64,000 bases of DNA from Chthonomonas sp. UBA2017 (lineage in GTDB: Bacteria > Armatimonadota > Fimbriimonadia > Fimbriimonadales > Fimbriimonadaceae): assembly GCA_002335425.1 (NCBI GenBank), contig DDCB01000008.1, positions 1 to 64,000 on the forward strand, given 5' to 3'. Below the pieces are notes generated by a model. That model had not been told where the DNA came from, did no database searches, and was given only the letters and a program-made list of their open reading frames with translations. Position 1 is the first letter of the stretch. Each line of letters opens with the position of its first letter. Made by a program: the position numbers and the translations under genes. Positions 26,608-36,353 of the stretch are shown piece by piece.

Positions 26608-27165
26608 TTAGAGTTTCACTCGATCTCGCGGCTGAACGAGGGCTCGGTCAGGTTCGGTCGGTCGAATCTCACCTTTGCCTCGGTCGATGGCGGTCATGAC
26701 CTTGCCGACCACGCTTTCGAGTTGAGAAAGGACATCAAAGGCGTAGTTTTCGGCCCCGCGACGGACGCTGAGGGCATCCCGATCGGCGGCGTTGCGGACT
26801 TCTTCGGCTTGGAGTTTGGCCAGCTTCAGGATCTCGCTCTCGGCGACCATCTGCTCTTGGGTCAGGCGGCCTTGTTCCAGAATGCGCTCAGCCTCTTTTC
26901 GGGCTTCGGCGAGGAGTCGGTCGGCCTCTTTTCGGGCTCCACCGAGGGTCGTTTCGGCATCTTCGCGCGCCGATTCGACGATCCTCTCAGATTCTCGAGT
27001 GACGTTCGCCGCTTGTTTGACCTCCGAGGGCAAGGAGGCTCGGATCTTGGCGATCTGCTCAGCGATGTCATCTCGGTTGTATCCACTCCAGATGAACGGG
27101 CCGACGCCCCGCGGTCGATCGACCGAAACGACGTAGAGCTGATCCAGCATTTTCAAGATATCCAT
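26608..27165 (-). CDS. SepIVA/DivIVA-like coiled-coil protein
   Basis: Probable cytoplasmic scaffold in cell division or envelope growth, 185 aa. The N-terminus MDILKMLDQLYVVSVDRPRG with YNRDDIAEQIAKIRASLPSE matches the order in actinobacterial SepIVA proteins (FEALDEL, then an acidic/Arg linker and a DALPGEL-like segment). A long charged coiled coil follows (ERIVESAREDAETTLGGARK, EADRLLAEARKEAERILEQ). In Actinobacteria the corresponding gene also sits beside coaD. ATG 27165 is preferred to an in-frame start at 27213. An ATP-synthase-b-like protein is the alternative reading of the coil. Confidence 0.65.
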   Translation of the reverse strand: MDILKMLDQLYVVSVDRPRGVGPFIWSGYNRDDIAEQIAKIRASLPSEVKQAANVTRESERIVESAREDAETTLGGARKEADRLLAEARKEAERILEQGRLTQEQMVAESEILKLAKLQAEEVRNAADRDALSVRRGAENYAFDVLSQLESVVGKVMTAIDRGKGEIRPTEPDRALVQPRDRVKL

Positions 27166-27255
27166 GCTTAACCTCGACAAATCGTACGGGACCGGGCTTA
27201 GCCGGGTTCCCATATTCCCCTATATTCTGACTGATCTCCGACTCAGTTGGGGAAG

Positions 27256-27750
27256 TTATTTTTGCGAGTTCGCCGCCAACTTCTGCGCGATCATCTCCGC
27301 GACCGCGGGGGGTACGAACTGTCGATAGTCGCCTTCGAGTTGCGCAACCTCTCGAACAATACTGCTGCTCAGGTAGGAGTGCTCCCATTTGGTCATGAGA
27401 AAGATAGTTTCAATCTCGTGTTGGAGTCGTCGGTTGACCATCGCGATTTGGAACTCGTAGTCAAAGTCGCTGGTGGCCCGGAGGCCCCGAATGAGGGCCT
27501 TGGCTCCTCGTTCTCGAGCGTACTCAACGAGCAGTCCTTCAAAGCTTTCAACTTCGATGTTGCTCAAGTGCTGACAGGCTTGGCGAAGCGACTCGATTCG
27601 CTCTTGATCGGTAAAGAGCGGAGACTTGCTGCTGTTGCGGCCGACGGCGACGATGACTCGGTCAAAAAGATTGGAGGCTCGTTCGATCACATCGAGGTGT
27701 CCCCAGGTGGGAGGATCGAACGAGCCCGGATAGATGCCGAGTCGGCGCAT
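27256..27750 (-). CDS. coaD: Phosphopantetheine adenylyltransferase
   Basis: Penultimate enzyme of coenzyme A synthesis, 164 aa. The nucleotidyltransferase signature is LGIYPGSFDPPTWGHLDVI with the TxGH motif. ALIRGLRATSDFDYEFQIA and MTKWEHSYLSSSIVRE are also diagnostic. The ATG directly abuts the stop of the upstream membrane-protein gene. Confidence 0.96.
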   Translation of the reverse strand: MRRLGIYPGSFDPPTWGHLDVIERASNLFDRVIVAVGRNSSKSPLFTDQERIESLRQACQHLSNIEVESFEGLLVEYARERGAKALIRGLRATSDFDYEFQIAMVNRRLQHEIETIFLMTKWEHSYLSSSIVREVAQLEGDYRQFVPPAVAEMIAQKLAANSQK

Positions 27751-28299
27751 TTAGGGCCTGAGTTCAGTGGCCTTTTCTGGAACGCTTCCCATGACCATGG
27801 ACCAGAGTCGGCGCGATTCTGCTCGCTTTCGGTTGGCCATGTTGACGTAGGAGCTTTGGCCGGGGAAGTAGCGTTGGGCCGAGCTGCGAATCGCGAAACT
27901 GGCGTACTTGGCTCGCTCGTAGGCTTGCAAGATCGACGCGGCGTTGTTTCGGTCGTAATCTTCGGGAGCCGACCACTCCTCCATCAGTCGCTTCGCTTGA
28001 GAGAGCGTTTGGGCGTCAATCGGGGCGTAGCGGCGAACTGGCAACGGCTTTTGAACGATCTCGACTTCGGGTTTGGCGGCGACTTTCACTCCGCCCGGAG
28101 CTTGGACGGGCACGAACCGGATGGGATCGATGGTGGCCTGAGATGCGGGCTCGTTTGCATCGAATCCGTTCCAGAGCGTCATGCCGAGCGCGACTCCGGC
28201 AAAGAGCGTCAAGGAAGCAGCGCGGAGCCTCCGCTGGGTGAATGCAGCGACCAGCGCCATCAACACAACCAGAACCAAAAGTTCAAAGGATAGGTACAT
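27751..28299 (-). CDS. Small membrane protein, unknown
   Basis: 182 aa. Two hydrophobic spans at the N-terminus (MYLSFELLVLVVLMALVAAF and ASLTLFAGVALGMTLWNGF), then an external domain with a helical part containing LSQAKRLMEEWSAPEDYDR and SSYVNMANRKRAESRRLW. No family is recognised. It ends exactly where coaD begins, so the two are co-expressed. Confidence 0.65.
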   Translation of the reverse strand: MYLSFELLVLVVLMALVAAFTQRRLRAASLTLFAGVALGMTLWNGFDANEPASQATIDPIRFVPVQAPGGVKVAAKPEVEIVQKPLPVRRYAPIDAQTLSQAKRLMEEWSAPEDYDRNNAASILQAYERAKYASFAIRSSAQRYFPGQSSYVNMANRKRAESRRLWSMVMGSVPEKATELRP

Positions 28300-28388
28300 C
28301 GTTCTTTCGAATTGCCTCCAACCGTTGGACGCTACTATATCCTATCTTCGGTGCATTCGCCAGCTTTATCGACCAAGAATCGCCGAAA

Positions 28389-29264
28389 TCATCTGTTCAT
28401 CGCGAGAGACGGGGATGCGGACTGGTGATCGTGGATTCGCCATGAGCCGGTGAAGACGGTGGCCGCAGGCCCGGTCATCCAGACCTGAAGGTCGGCATCG
28501 ACCTCGATGGTGAGGCGTCCGCCCGGCAGGTCGATCTCCACCGGAGACTGAGCTTTTTGGTTGAGGATCGCCGCCACTGCGCAAGCGCATGCCCCCGTGC
28601 CACAGGCGAGCGTTCGCCCGGCGCCTCGCTCCCAGGTGAGCTGCCGAAGATGGTGGGGGCTGACCGCCTCCACAAAGTGGACATTGACGCGTTGCGGAAA
28701 GAGGGGATGATGCTCCAGCCTGGGCCCCCAATTTTCGAGCGGGACCGAGGCGATGGACTCGACAAACATCACCAGATGGGGATTCCCCATCGACACTGCG
28801 GTGCCTTGGAGGGCCGGAGAAAAGCTCTCGACGGGCTGATTCACGAAGGTCTCATCTTCGGGCCCGGTCATTCCGATCTCGCCGCGAAGCAGACGAGCTC
28901 GGCCCATGTTCACCCGCACCTGAGAGCCGGGAAGCCGCTGGAGCTCCAGTTGGCCTGCCCCGGTGAGGACAGGGATTCGGTCATCGACGGTGAGGCCTTC
29001 TTGATGAAGAAATTCGGCAAAACAGCGGATGCCGTTGCCGCACATTTCGCTTTCGGAGCCGTCGGGATTCCACATCCGCATTCGAAAGGGAACGTCGGCA
29101 TTGCCGGGCATCGCTAAGATGAGGCCATCGGCCCCGACGCCGAACGAGCGATCGCATGTTTGGCGCGCCAGGTGGGGCCAGTCGATCCGGTCATGGTCCA
29201 GACCGAATCCGTTGACCATGACGAAATCGTTGCCGATCCCGTGCATCTTGGTAAAAGCGATCAT
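28389..29264 (-). CDS. dapF: Diaminopimelate epimerase
   Basis: Converts LL- to meso-diaminopimelate for lysine and peptidoglycan, 291 aa. Both catalytic cysteines are visible: [15 protein letters not shown] and [14 protein letters not shown]. The N-terminus [17 protein letters not shown] is typical. ATG 29264 overlaps the hfq stop (ATGA). It forms a miaA-hfq-dapF unit. The 89 bp to the next gene downstream (28300-28388) show no feature. Confidence 0.96.
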   Translation of the reverse strand: MIAFTKMHGIGNDFVMVNGFGLDHDRIDWPHLARQTCDRSFGVGADGLILAMPGNADVPFRMRMWNPDGSESEMCGNGIRCFAEFLHQEGLTVDDRIPVLTGAGQLELQRLPGSQVRVNMGRARLLRGEIGMTGPEDETFVNQPVESFSPALQGTAVSMGNPHLVMFVESIASVPLENWGPRLEHHPLFPQRVNVHFVEAVSPHHLRQLTWERGAGRTLACGTGACACAVAAILNQKAQSPVEIDLPGGRLTIEVDADLQVWMTGPAATVFTGSWRIHDHQSASPSLAMNR

Positions 29265-29554
29265 TCGCCGTCGTCAGAATCTTCTCGATGAGAATCGTGG
29301 TGACCTTCGTGATGCGAATCATGTCGGCCGCCGTTTTGGCCGCCGATGGGTCGGCTCGGCACGATGCTTGTCACGGCGTGTTTGTAGACCAGTTGCGTCG
29401 GTTTGCCCGGCGCATCCAGGAGCACGGTAAATGCATCAAAGCCGCGCACTTGGCCGCGAAGTTGAACACCTCCCATGAGATAAACAGTGACCCCGATGCC
29501 TTCTTTCCGCACCTGGTTCAAGAACATATCTTGCAGATTAATGGACTTCCCCAT
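29261..29554 (-). CDS. hfq: RNA chaperone Hfq with His/Asp-rich tail
   Basis: Sm-like hexameric sRNA chaperone, 97 aa. Sm1 region: [20 protein letters not shown] with [20 protein letters not shown]; Sm2: [17 protein letters not shown], containing the family YKHA. After the core comes a 25-residue tail rich in His, Asp, Ser and Glu ([20 protein letters not shown]). The gene follows miaA by 13 bp, the classic arrangement. Confidence 0.95.
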   Translation of the reverse strand: MGKSINLQDMFLNQVRKEGIGVTVYLMGGVQLRGQVRGFDAFTVLLDAPGKPTQLVYKHAVTSIVPSRPIGGQNGGRHDSHHEGHHDSHREDSDDGE

Positions 29555-29567
29555 TCGGTTTCCTTCC

Positions 29568-30452
29568 TCAATTCAAATTTGAGAGGAGCCGCGCCGCCGC
29601 TTCTCTCCCTTGGCCCGGTTGCCAGGATGGACAAGGAACCAAATGAGGTTCGCTTCGCATCCAAGTTCGCTGCCTCTTGGCGTATTGTCGCGTCTGTTGC
29701 ACGACTTTGCCTTCGAGATCTGCAAAGGAGGTCTTCCCTTCCAGGGCTTCTAAGATCAAACGATACCCGATTGCTCTCATACTGGGGGCTTCTGCGCTCA
29801 CTCCTAGAGTTCTTAACGCATTCACTTCATCCACCCATCCCCGAATCAGCATTTCTTGGGTCCTTTGGGCAATTCTTTGGTCGATTTCGGCAGGTTCGAC
29901 TTGAATTCCGAACTTGACGACCTCGAAGTCGGGGTAGTCGATGGTCACGGGGTCCGGCGCCGTCCGCAGACGTTCGAGGGCCCGAGTGACCCGGACCGGG
30001 TTCGCGAGATCGACCTTCGTCTCGGGGTCGAGGCGACGAAGTTCGTCCACCAAGGCCGGAAGCCCTCGGCATTGGAGCTCGCGTTGAAGTGCCGCCCGAA
30101 GACCCGGATCAGGCGCAGGAGCCAGCTCCGTCCAACGCTCGGTGAGAGCTCGAAGATAGAGCCCTGTTCCTCCCACGAGCACCGCATCCCGCGATTGGGC
30201 GTGGAGTTGTCCGAGCAGATCGGAGGCGAGCCGAACCCACTCGCCGACACCGAAGTCCTCGTGGGGGGCTTTGAGGTCGAGGAGCTTGTAGCGGTCTTTT
30301 TCGGTCGGTTTATTTGTGCCGATGTCGAGACCGCGATAGACCATAAACGCGTCCGAGTTGATGAGTTGCGCTTGGGTCAGATCGGCCAGCGCTTCGGCAA
30401 GTTCTGATTTGCCGCTCGCCGTCGGGCCGTAAATTGCGAAGAGGTGAGGCAC
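29568..30452 (-). CDS. miaA: tRNA dimethylallyltransferase
   Basis: Prenylates A37 of UNN-reading tRNAs, 294 aa. The P-loop is [15 protein letters not shown]; further marks are [37 protein letters not shown], and [14 protein letters not shown] with [17 protein letters not shown]. The start codon is GTG (30450-30452) with no obvious Shine-Dalgarno. MiaA and RimO in this window act in tRNA and ribosomal-protein modification respectively. Confidence 0.95.
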   Translation of the reverse strand: MPHLFAIYGPTASGKSELAEALADLTQAQLINSDAFMVYRGLDIGTNKPTEKDRYKLLDLKAPHEDFGVGEWVRLASDLLGQLHAQSRDAVLVGGTGLYLRALTERWTELAPAPDPGLRAALQRELQCRGLPALVDELRRLDPETKVDLANPVRVTRALERLRTAPDPVTIDYPDFEVVKFGIQVEPAEIDQRIAQRTQEMLIRGWVDEVNALRTLGVSAEAPSMRAIGYRLILEALEGKTSFADLEGKVVQQTRQYAKRQRTWMRSEPHLVPCPSWQPGQGREAAARLLSNLN

Positions 30453-30512
30453 GGGTGCGGGATGATCACGAGCGGCCCCGAGGGGTGATCCCGTCGGAGC
30501 CGCTGACTTTTG

Positions 30513-30533
30513 AAAAGGGTCTTTCGCCCTTTT
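30513..30533 (-). terminator. Putative terminator after the barrel-protein gene
   Basis: AAAAGGG and CCCTTTT form a 7-bp stem with a 7-nt loop, starting within the stop codon of the gene at 30533-31054 when read on the minus strand. The T-rich right arm is part of the stem, as in many short terminators. Confidence 0.5.
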
Positions 30534-31054
30534 TAGAACCGAGTGCCGACGAAAAGACCCCAGCCGCTCAGCCGAGTTTCGCCGCTGCCGATGTACTTGG
30601 CTTCGAAGAAGAGCGGAGTTTTGCCGCGCATCATTTCGTAGCCCACCCCGAATTGATAGGTGAAGTCGGTGCCGTTGATGGTGTCGGTCCCGGCTCGCAC
30701 TCGGCTGAAGCCGACGCCCGCTCCGGCGACATAGTAGAGGCCTTCGGTGCGACCGATGAAATTGAGCATCACCGGGACATTCCGAAAATCGCCTTTGTTG
30801 TAGTAGTCAATCGAGATACTGTAGGAGCTGGAATAGCCCGGATTGGACATGCCGAACTTGAGGTCACCGATTTTATATTCAAGGCCAAAGCTCAACCAGT
30901 TTTCTCCCTGGTCCTTGGCTTGTCGATTCGTCGGCAAGAAGAGCCCTGCGCGAACCGAGAGTCCCATCGGCTTGGTTTCTTGAGCTTGGGCGAAGGTGCC
31001 GAGCGACATCGTTCCCGCCAGAGCCAGAGCTGTGATCAATGCTGCGTTTTTCAT
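30533..31054 (-). CDS. Outer-membrane beta-barrel protein
   Basis: 173 aa. A clear signal peptide (MKNAALITALALAGTMSLGTFAQAQ) precedes alternating amphipathic strands rich in Gly/Tyr/Phe (GLSVRAGLFLPTNRQ, LEYKIGDLKFGMSNPGYSS, YYVAGAGVGFSRVRAGTD), ending in GWGLFVGTRF with terminal Phe. This is the small porin-like/OmpW-like pattern; ligand unknown. A GAGGAA Shine-Dalgarno precedes the ATG. It stands alone with its own terminator. Confidence 0.75.
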   Translation of the reverse strand: MKNAALITALALAGTMSLGTFAQAQETKPMGLSVRAGLFLPTNRQAKDQGENWLSFGLEYKIGDLKFGMSNPGYSSSYSISIDYYNKGDFRNVPVMLNFIGRTEGLYYVAGAGVGFSRVRAGTDTINGTDFTYQFGVGYEMMRGKTPLFFEAKYIGSGETRLSGWGLFVGTRF

Positions 31055-31218
31055 CCTGAAAGTTCCTCCTGAGGAGCGTCTTCATGCTACCTGTTCACGA
31101 AGCGCGCATGAAGGCAAGCCTCCTACGCTCAAGACGAACCGGCGGGGCCCTGAGAGTTCCACGAATTTGACTGGTGCCTGGGAAAGGAGATCGGGGACCT
31201 TCGGCGAAAGGTCTACAC

Positions 31219-33069
31219 GTGGTTTCAGGCACGGTTTCTTTTCGAGCCCTTCTTGGTTTAGGGGTTTGTGTTGCCTTTCTTTCCGTTGCGACTGCGCAAC
31301 GGGCGAACTGGCGCGATCAATACGACGCAAAGGAGTTTCAGATTCCGGCCCGCGACGGGGTGAAGCTCTACACGGTGGTTTATATCCCGAAAGACAAGAA
31401 AGGGCCTTTCCCGATCTTGATGGAGCGAACGCCCTACGGGGCAGGATCGCCCACGACCCCACCCCAGCGCAGCACGACCAAGATTCGCGAGGCGGGCTAC
31501 ATCTTGGCCTTTCAGGACGTCCGCGGCAAGGGTCGGAGCGAGGGGGACTTCGTCAACGTTCGACCCACGCTCAAACCAGGCCAGCAAGGGATCGATGAAA
31601 CGACCGATACTTACGACACGATTGAATTCCTGCTGAAGAACGTGCCCGACCACAACGGCCGAGTCGGCATGTGGGGGATTTCTTATCCGGGATTCTATGC
31701 AGGCGCGGGTGCGATTCGCACTCATCCGGCGCTCGCGGCGGTTTCACCTCAGGCCCCGGTGAACGATTGGTTCCTCGGCGACGATGTCCACCACAACGGC
31801 GCGTTTTTCATGCAAGAGACGATCGACTTCAGCTTGTTCTTTGATGTTCGACGCGGCCAGCCCGGCGTCCAGATGGATCGCCAGGGCAAGAGCGCGTACG
31901 ACTTTTATCTTTCGATGGGCGCGCTCTCCAATTTCGACCCCAAAGTTTTCAAGGGGCGTTTGCCGTTTGTGTTGGAGATCTTCAAGAACACGACCTATAA
32001 CGATTTTTGGAAAGATCGAGCCTTGTGGCGAGCCTTTAAGGACGTCAAGTGTGCGGTTTTGACCGTCGGGGGATGGTTCGACAAAGAAGACCTTTGGGGC
32101 GCCTTGAATCTGTATCAAGCCGGCGAAAAGCAGAACCGAGGGATTCCGAACTATCTGGTCATGGGGCCTTGGTCGCACGGTCAGTGGGCGGGCGGCAACG
32201 GAAGTTCGCTCGGCGACTGGAACTTTGTTGAGCGAACCTCGCCTTGGTACCAAGACGAAGTCGAGTTTCCGTTCTTTGAGCGCTACCTCAGAGGCGATCT
32301 TTCGGTGCCAGCACCGGCCGAAGCCACAGTCTTCGAGACCGGTGCGAACGTCTGGCGAAAATACTCTGCCTGGCCGCCCAAAGGGGTCAAGCCGTTGTCG
32401 ATATACACTCAGGCCGACCGGACGCTCTCGCGCACCAAGCCCGCGCAAGAGGGGCAAACCACCTATGTGGCCGACCCGGCCCAGCCAACGCCGTACCTTT
32501 CGGACTATGCGACCAGTCGCCGGGCCCCCGGGGACTGGCTCGCCAGAAACCAGGCTTACTTCTCCACTCGCGCGGACGTGGCGACGTTCAAGATGGAGCC
32601 ACTGGCCGAAAATCTGCGCGTGGCGGGACCGATTGAGGCCGATTTTTGGGTGAAAACGACCGGGACCGACATGGATCTGATCGTGAAGGTGATCGAAGAG
32701 TTTCCCGCCGACACTCCGCTGAAAACGGCACAAGGCGAATCGCTCGCAGGTTATCAACTCATGGTGCGCGGAGAGATTATTCGTGCGAAGTTTCGCAATT
32801 CGATGGAGAAGCCCGAACCGATCTTGCCGGGTCAACCGACGCGCATCAAGTTGAAGCTGAACGATGTGCTCCATAGCTTCCAAAAGGGGAGCCGGATCGT
32901 TGTTCAGGTTCAAAGTTATTGGTTCCCGATCGCCGACCGAAATCCGAATGTTTTCTTGGAGATTCCCCAGGCAAAAGATTCCGACTTTGTCCCAGCGACC
33001 ATTCAGATTCTGAGTGGAGGCAAACACGCGAGCCGAATCCAATTGGGAACGCTCGCTCCTGAGCCATGA
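31219..33069 (+). CDS. CocE/NonD-family alpha/beta hydrolase (X-Pro peptidase-like), secreted
   Basis: Serine hydrolase, 616 aa. The nucleophile lies in MWGISYPGFYAGAGA (GxSxxG); also VKLYTVVYIPKDKKGPFP, MERTPYGAG, FQDVRGKGRSEG and the His-region MGPWSHGQWAGG. A C-terminal jelly-roll domain (LRVAGPIEADFWVKTTGTD) is typical. GTG 31219 is chosen: it follows AAAGG by 7-8 nt and opens a signal peptide (VSFRALLGLGVCVAFLSVATA). A GTG at 31174 in the same frame precedes rather than follows the AAGGAG motif and gives no leader. It is coupled to the DUF4434 gene by ATGA. Confidence 0.87.
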   Translation: MVSGTVSFRALLGLGVCVAFLSVATAQRANWRDQYDAKEFQIPARDGVKLYTVVYIPKDKKGPFPILMERTPYGAGSPTTPPQRSTTKIREAGYILAFQDVRGKGRSEGDFVNVRPTLKPGQQGIDETTDTYDTIEFLLKNVPDHNGRVGMWGISYPGFYAGAGAIRTHPALAAVSPQAPVNDWFLGDDVHHNGAFFMQETIDFSLFFDVRRGQPGVQMDRQGKSAYDFYLSMGALSNFDPKVFKGRLPFVLEIFKNTTYNDFWKDRALWRAFKDVKCAVLTVGGWFDKEDLWGALNLYQAGEKQNRGIPNYLVMGPWSHGQWAGGNGSSLGDWNFVERTSPWYQDEVEFPFFERYLRGDLSVPAPAEATVFETGANVWRKYSAWPPKGVKPLSIYTQADRTLSRTKPAQEGQTTYVADPAQPTPYLSDYATSRRAPGDWLARNQAYFSTRADVATFKMEPLAENLRVAGPIEADFWVKTTGTDMDLIVKVIEEFPADTPLKTAQGESLAGYQLMVRGEIIRAKFRNSMEKPEPILPGQPTRIKLKLNDVLHSFQKGSRIVVQVQSYWFPIADRNPNVFLEIPQAKDSDFVPATIQILSGGKHASRIQLGTLAPEP

Positions 33070-33989
33070 GCGAAATTCTGCCGCTAACCGGAACGTTTTT
33101 GGATGAGATCACGCACGACATCCCCAGCCAAAACTGGGGGCGTCGGGAGTGGGAGCGCGAGTTCGAGCTTTATTCCAAAATTGGCATCGACACCGCGATC
33201 ATCATTCGTGCGGGCTATCAGGATAAGTGCATCTTTCCGAGCCAGGTCGTGCCCGATCGCTTGCCCGTTTATGAGGACTTGGCCGAGGTCTTTTTAGACC
33301 TGGGAGAGCAGTATGGAGTCGCGATCTTTTTTGGGCTGTATGATTCCGGCTTTCACTGGCTGCGCCGAAGCTGGTGGAAAGAGGTGGAGCTGAACCTAGC
33401 CTTCATCGACGAAGTTGTCGAACGCTACGGTCAGCGCTCCGCGTTCCAGGGGTGGTACATGTGCCACGAGACGAGCCGGCACGACGTCCACATCACCCAA
33501 ATTTTTAATGCCTTGGGGCAACATTGCCGCAAATCGCTCCCGAAACCGATCTTGATTTCGCCGTTTCCTCAGGGAGCCAAACAGTTTTCCGGAAGCGAAG
33601 TGATGACGCTCCCCGAATCGCTGGACCACTGGGACCGAATCTTCAACGAGACCCACGGGTCGTTTGATATCTGCGCGTTTCAAGACGGGCAGATTCACTA
33701 TTCGCAACTCCCGGACTTCCTCGCGGGGATTCAAGACCTGGGCGAGCGGCACGCCGTTCGGATCTGGTCGAATGTCGAGTCGTTTGACCGCGACATGCCG
33801 ATCAAGTTTCCACCCGCAGACTGGCGATACCTTCGCTATAAACTCGAGGCCGCCAAGAGCGTCTCAGAAAAGGCGATTACATTCGAGTTTCCGCACTTTA
33901 TGTCGCCCTACTCGTGCTATCCGGCCGCCCATCACCTGTTCGACCGGTATTGCGAGATGGCTCACATCAAGCCACCGTCGCTCCGTTAG
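33066..33989 (+). CDS. DUF4434-like TIM-barrel protein
   Basis: 307 aa, no signal peptide. It begins [20 protein letters not shown], with the [20 protein letters not shown] layout of DUF4434, a glycosidase-like barrel family of unsettled activity. Other marks: [46 protein letters not shown] catalytic pair is not obvious. The overlap with the CocE-like hydrolase suggests a joint role, perhaps on a plant- or microbe-derived ester or sugar conjugate; this is inference. Confidence 0.7.
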   Translation: MSEILPLTGTFLDEITHDIPSQNWGRREWEREFELYSKIGIDTAIIIRAGYQDKCIFPSQVVPDRLPVYEDLAEVFLDLGEQYGVAIFFGLYDSGFHWLRRSWWKEVELNLAFIDEVVERYGQRSAFQGWYMCHETSRHDVHITQIFNALGQHCRKSLPKPILISPFPQGAKQFSGSEVMTLPESLDHWDRIFNETHGSFDICAFQDGQIHYSQLPDFLAGIQDLGERHAVRIWSNVESFDRDMPIKFPPADWRYLRYKLEAAKSVSEKAITFEFPHFMSPYSCYPAAHHLFDRYCEMAHIKPPSLR

Positions 33990-34849
33990 CGCTCAATCGG
34001 CACACCGACGAGGTTGCCCCATTCGGTCCAAGAGCCGTCGTAGTTTCGGACCTTCTCGAATCCCAGGAGGTACTTGAGCACAAACCAAGTGTGGCTGGAG
34101 CGCTCGCCGATCCGGCAATACACCACCACATCATCTTGGGGGCTCAATCCGCCCTCGGAAGCATACAGCTGCCGGAGCTCGTCGAGCGACAAGAACGTGC
34201 CATCGGCAGGATTGACTGCGCGAGCCCAGGGGACGTTTCGGGCGCCCGGGATATGCCCGCCGCGCAATGCTCCCTCGTTGGGGTAGTCGGGCATGTGAAG
34301 GCGCTCACCGGTGAATTCCTGCGGGCTCCGGACGTCGATCAGCTTGCCGGGAGTTTGCAAGTGGGCGAGGACGTCGTCGCGAAAGGCGCGGTTGGAGCGG
34401 TCATCGCGAGGCCGGGCGCTGTATGACGTGGCTGCGTAAGTCGGGATCTCTCGGGTGAGACTTCGCTTTTCGAGCTCCCATTTGAACCGGCCGCCGTCCA
34501 TGATCCGGGCGTTCGTGTGGCCAAAAAGTTGAAAGACCCAATAGGCGTAGGTGGCCCACCAGTTGTTCCGATCTCCGTAAAAGATCACGGTCGTTTCGGG
34601 GGTGATCCCGATGCGCGAGCAGAGCGCTTCGAACTCGGCTTGTTGCAGGTAGTCGCGCCGAATTGGGTCGTTCAAATCCCGAGTCCAATCCACTTCGACG
34701 GCGCCAGGCAGGTGCCCCGCCACATACAGGAGCGGATCTTCGTTCGACTCGACGAGTCGGACTTGGGGATGGTTGAGGTTCTCGGCGACCCACTCGGTGG
34801 AGACGAGAACGTCCGTGCGGCGATCATTCGAAGTCGGACTGGCATTCAT
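33986..34849 (-). CDS. Sulfurtransferase with two rhodanese domains
   Basis: Thiosulfate or 3-mercaptopyruvate sulfurtransferase, 287 aa. N-terminal inactive rhodanese: [20 protein letters not shown], then [20 protein letters not shown]-terminal active domain: [19 protein letters not shown] with the active-site loop [15 protein letters not shown] (Cys then RIGERS). The RIGERS-type loop is close to the CRIGERS variant of thiosulfate sulfurtransferases. ATG 34849 is chosen for the natural domain start. It converges on the DUF4434 gene with a 4-bp overlap. Confidence 0.92.
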   Translation of the reverse strand: MNASPTSNDRRTDVLVSTEWVAENLNHPQVRLVESNEDPLLYVAGHLPGAVEVDWTRDLNDPIRRDYLQQAEFEALCSRIGITPETTVIFYGDRNNWWATYAYWVFQLFGHTNARIMDGGRFKWELEKRSLTREIPTYAATSYSARPRDDRSNRAFRDDVLAHLQTPGKLIDVRSPQEFTGERLHMPDYPNEGALRGGHIPGARNVPWARAVNPADGTFLSLDELRQLYASEGGLSPQDDVVVYCRIGERSSHTWFVLKYLLGFEKVRNYDGSWTEWGNLVGVPIER

Positions 34850-34911
34850 CTTGACAATTCTCTCTTGTTTCAATTCTACGCCCTGCGGACGGAATTTGTC
34901 CTGATCTCGGT

Positions 34912-34917
34912 TAGACT
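34912..34917 (+). promoter_or_regulatory. Putative -10 element for the lipoprotein gene at 34919
   Basis: TAGACT lies 1 nt before ATG 34919 and 7 nt before ATG 34925. If it is a -10, the mRNA would begin at about 34925, making the second ATG the start of a leaderless message. No -35 at the normal distance is convincing. Confidence 0.3.
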
Positions 34918-34918
34918 G

Positions 34919-35902
34919 ATGAGGATGAGATCGCCTCAATTGTACTTGGCCTGGGCCTGTTTGATGATGCTTTTGGGAGGTTGCGCCCGGACCGTCACTC
35001 AAACGACGGTCGAAGAGGACGGAAAATGGACCCGAACGGTCGAACTTCGAGTCGCCAAGAACACCCTGGGAGGACAGACTCCCCGCCCCGAGCAGACATT
35101 TCTCCTGCCCCGGAGCGTCTTTTGGGATTCGAAAACTCTCGACACCCCGAACGAAGTGATCTGGCGGGGAACTCGGTCGGCCCGGCTCGGCGAAAGCTTC
35201 ACCGACATCCAGATCATGGAGGCCGACCCGGAGCCGATGTCGCTCGATCCTGAGGCTCCTCCCAAGCCGATCAAGCCTCGCCCCGTCATCGCCGAGAGCC
35301 GGGTGACCGTGCAGGACCGGGGTGATGGGACGGTCGAGTATTTAGAGACCGTCACCTGGAAAGGCTCGCTCGACTCGGTTTTGACGACCCCACAAAAAGA
35401 GGTCATGGAGGCTCTGAAGCCCCACCTTCCCGAAAATCTACAGCAAGATGCGCCCTTGCGCCAGATCGCTTTGGACTTGCAGAAAGGGGTTTTCCTGGCT
35501 GTTTTTGGGCCGCCTGAGCCGATTTTGCCTTTGCTTTTGGGGCATCCGGGGCTCGCCGAAGAGCGGCTCAAAGAGCGCCTTGGTGAGTCGATGGTCGCCT
35601 CCATCAAGCGCGCCGATCCTCAAATCTCCGCTGCCGAGTTACGCAAGATCGGTCGAGCTCTGATGCGCCAGATTGAGAGTGAAGACTTTTTGGCGGGCCG
35701 GACGCCGGAGGCCGCACCCTCGAACTCATCGATGACGCTGATCGGCATGACGACTCGGCTCGACGTTCCGGGAGACGTGGTGGAAACGAACGGCAAGCTC
35801 AATGCGGCCACGGGCCAGGTTTACTGGGCCCTTTATCCCGAAGCCGGGATGCTCGGTCCGGTTCAGCTTCGGGCCGTTTTTCGGCTCAAGCCCACTCGCT
35901 AG
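34919..35902 (+). CDS. Lipoprotein, unknown
   Basis: 327 aa from ATG 34919 (a second ATG at 34925 is equally possible). Signal and lipobox: [15 protein letters not shown]. The N-terminal half is beta-like with a Pro-rich loop ([15 protein letters not shown]); the second half is helical ([19 protein letters not shown]). The sequence [17 protein letters not shown] begins the mature part. No family is recognised. The last 17 bp overlap the convergent GAF-protein gene. Confidence 0.7.
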   Translation: MRMRSPQLYLAWACLMMLLGGCARTVTQTTVEEDGKWTRTVELRVAKNTLGGQTPRPEQTFLLPRSVFWDSKTLDTPNEVIWRGTRSARLGESFTDIQIMEADPEPMSLDPEAPPKPIKPRPVIAESRVTVQDRGDGTVEYLETVTWKGSLDSVLTTPQKEVMEALKPHLPENLQQDAPLRQIALDLQKGVFLAVFGPPEPILPLLLGHPGLAEERLKERLGESMVASIKRADPQISAAELRKIGRALMRQIESEDFLAGRTPEAAPSNSSMTLIGMTTRLDVPGDVVETNGKLNAATGQVYWALYPEAGMLGPVQLRAVFRLKPTR

Positions 35903-36353
35903 AGTCTTCCCAACGCTCGGCCAGCACCGCAGAGACGTGCTCCAGGAGCGCTTCGTCGCTGGCGTCGAATGCGCCGACCTCGTGGCCATCGACGTCGATC
36001 TGGCCGAGAATTTTCTCGCCTCGGCGGATCAGGACGACGATCTCGCTGCGCGTTTGAACGCTGCAGGCGAGGTAGTTTGACAGCTCGCGGACGTCGGCGA
36101 CGATCTGGTTTGCGTTCTCAGCGACGGCGGTGCCACAGACTCCGACCCCGACTTGAATCCGGGTGTGATCGGTCTCAGCGCCGATGTACGCATCCAAGAT
36201 CAGCGTTTCGCCCTCCAGGCGATACACGCCCGTCCAGTTGAAGTGCTCAAGCCGGTCGAGTTCAGTCATCGCGAGCTCGCGAAGCGCCCGACCCCGGCGA
36301 TCCGAACTCCGGATGGCCTGAAGAATAGCTTCGGCTTGCTCGGCCACGACCAT
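35886..36353 (-). CDS. GAF-domain protein, free-methionine-(R)-sulfoxide-reductase-like
   Basis: 155 aa, single GAF domain. It resembles fRMsr (MsrC) along its length: FNWTGVYRLEGETLILDAY, GVGVCGTAVAENANQIVADV, NYLACSVQTRSEIVVLI, and LGQIDVDGHEVGAFDASD. The cysteines matching E. coli Cys94 (GVC) and catalytic Cys118 (LAC) are present, but the position of Cys84 (IACVRIPVG in E. coli) is TDHTRIQVG here. It may therefore use another reductant path or have a different role. The start codon overlaps the R3H ATPase stop (TGATG). Confidence 0.78.
   Translation of the reverse strand: MVVAEQAEAILQAIRSSDRRGRALRELAMTELDRLEHFNWTGVYRLEGETLILDAYIGAETDHTRIQVGVGVCGTAVAENANQIVADVRELSNYLACSVQTRSEIVVLIRRGEKILGQIDVDGHEVGAFDASDEALLEHVSAVLAERWEDSSEWA

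Noticed and set aside
31079..31115. CTTCATG/CATGAAG inverted repeat between barrel-protein gene and hydrolase gene
   Set aside because: A 7-bp stem with a 20-nt loop and no T-run is too weak to call.
31174..31218. Earlier GTG start for the CocE-like hydrolase
   Set aside because: It precedes the AAGGAG motif instead of following it and would put a charged 15-residue extension in front of the signal peptide.
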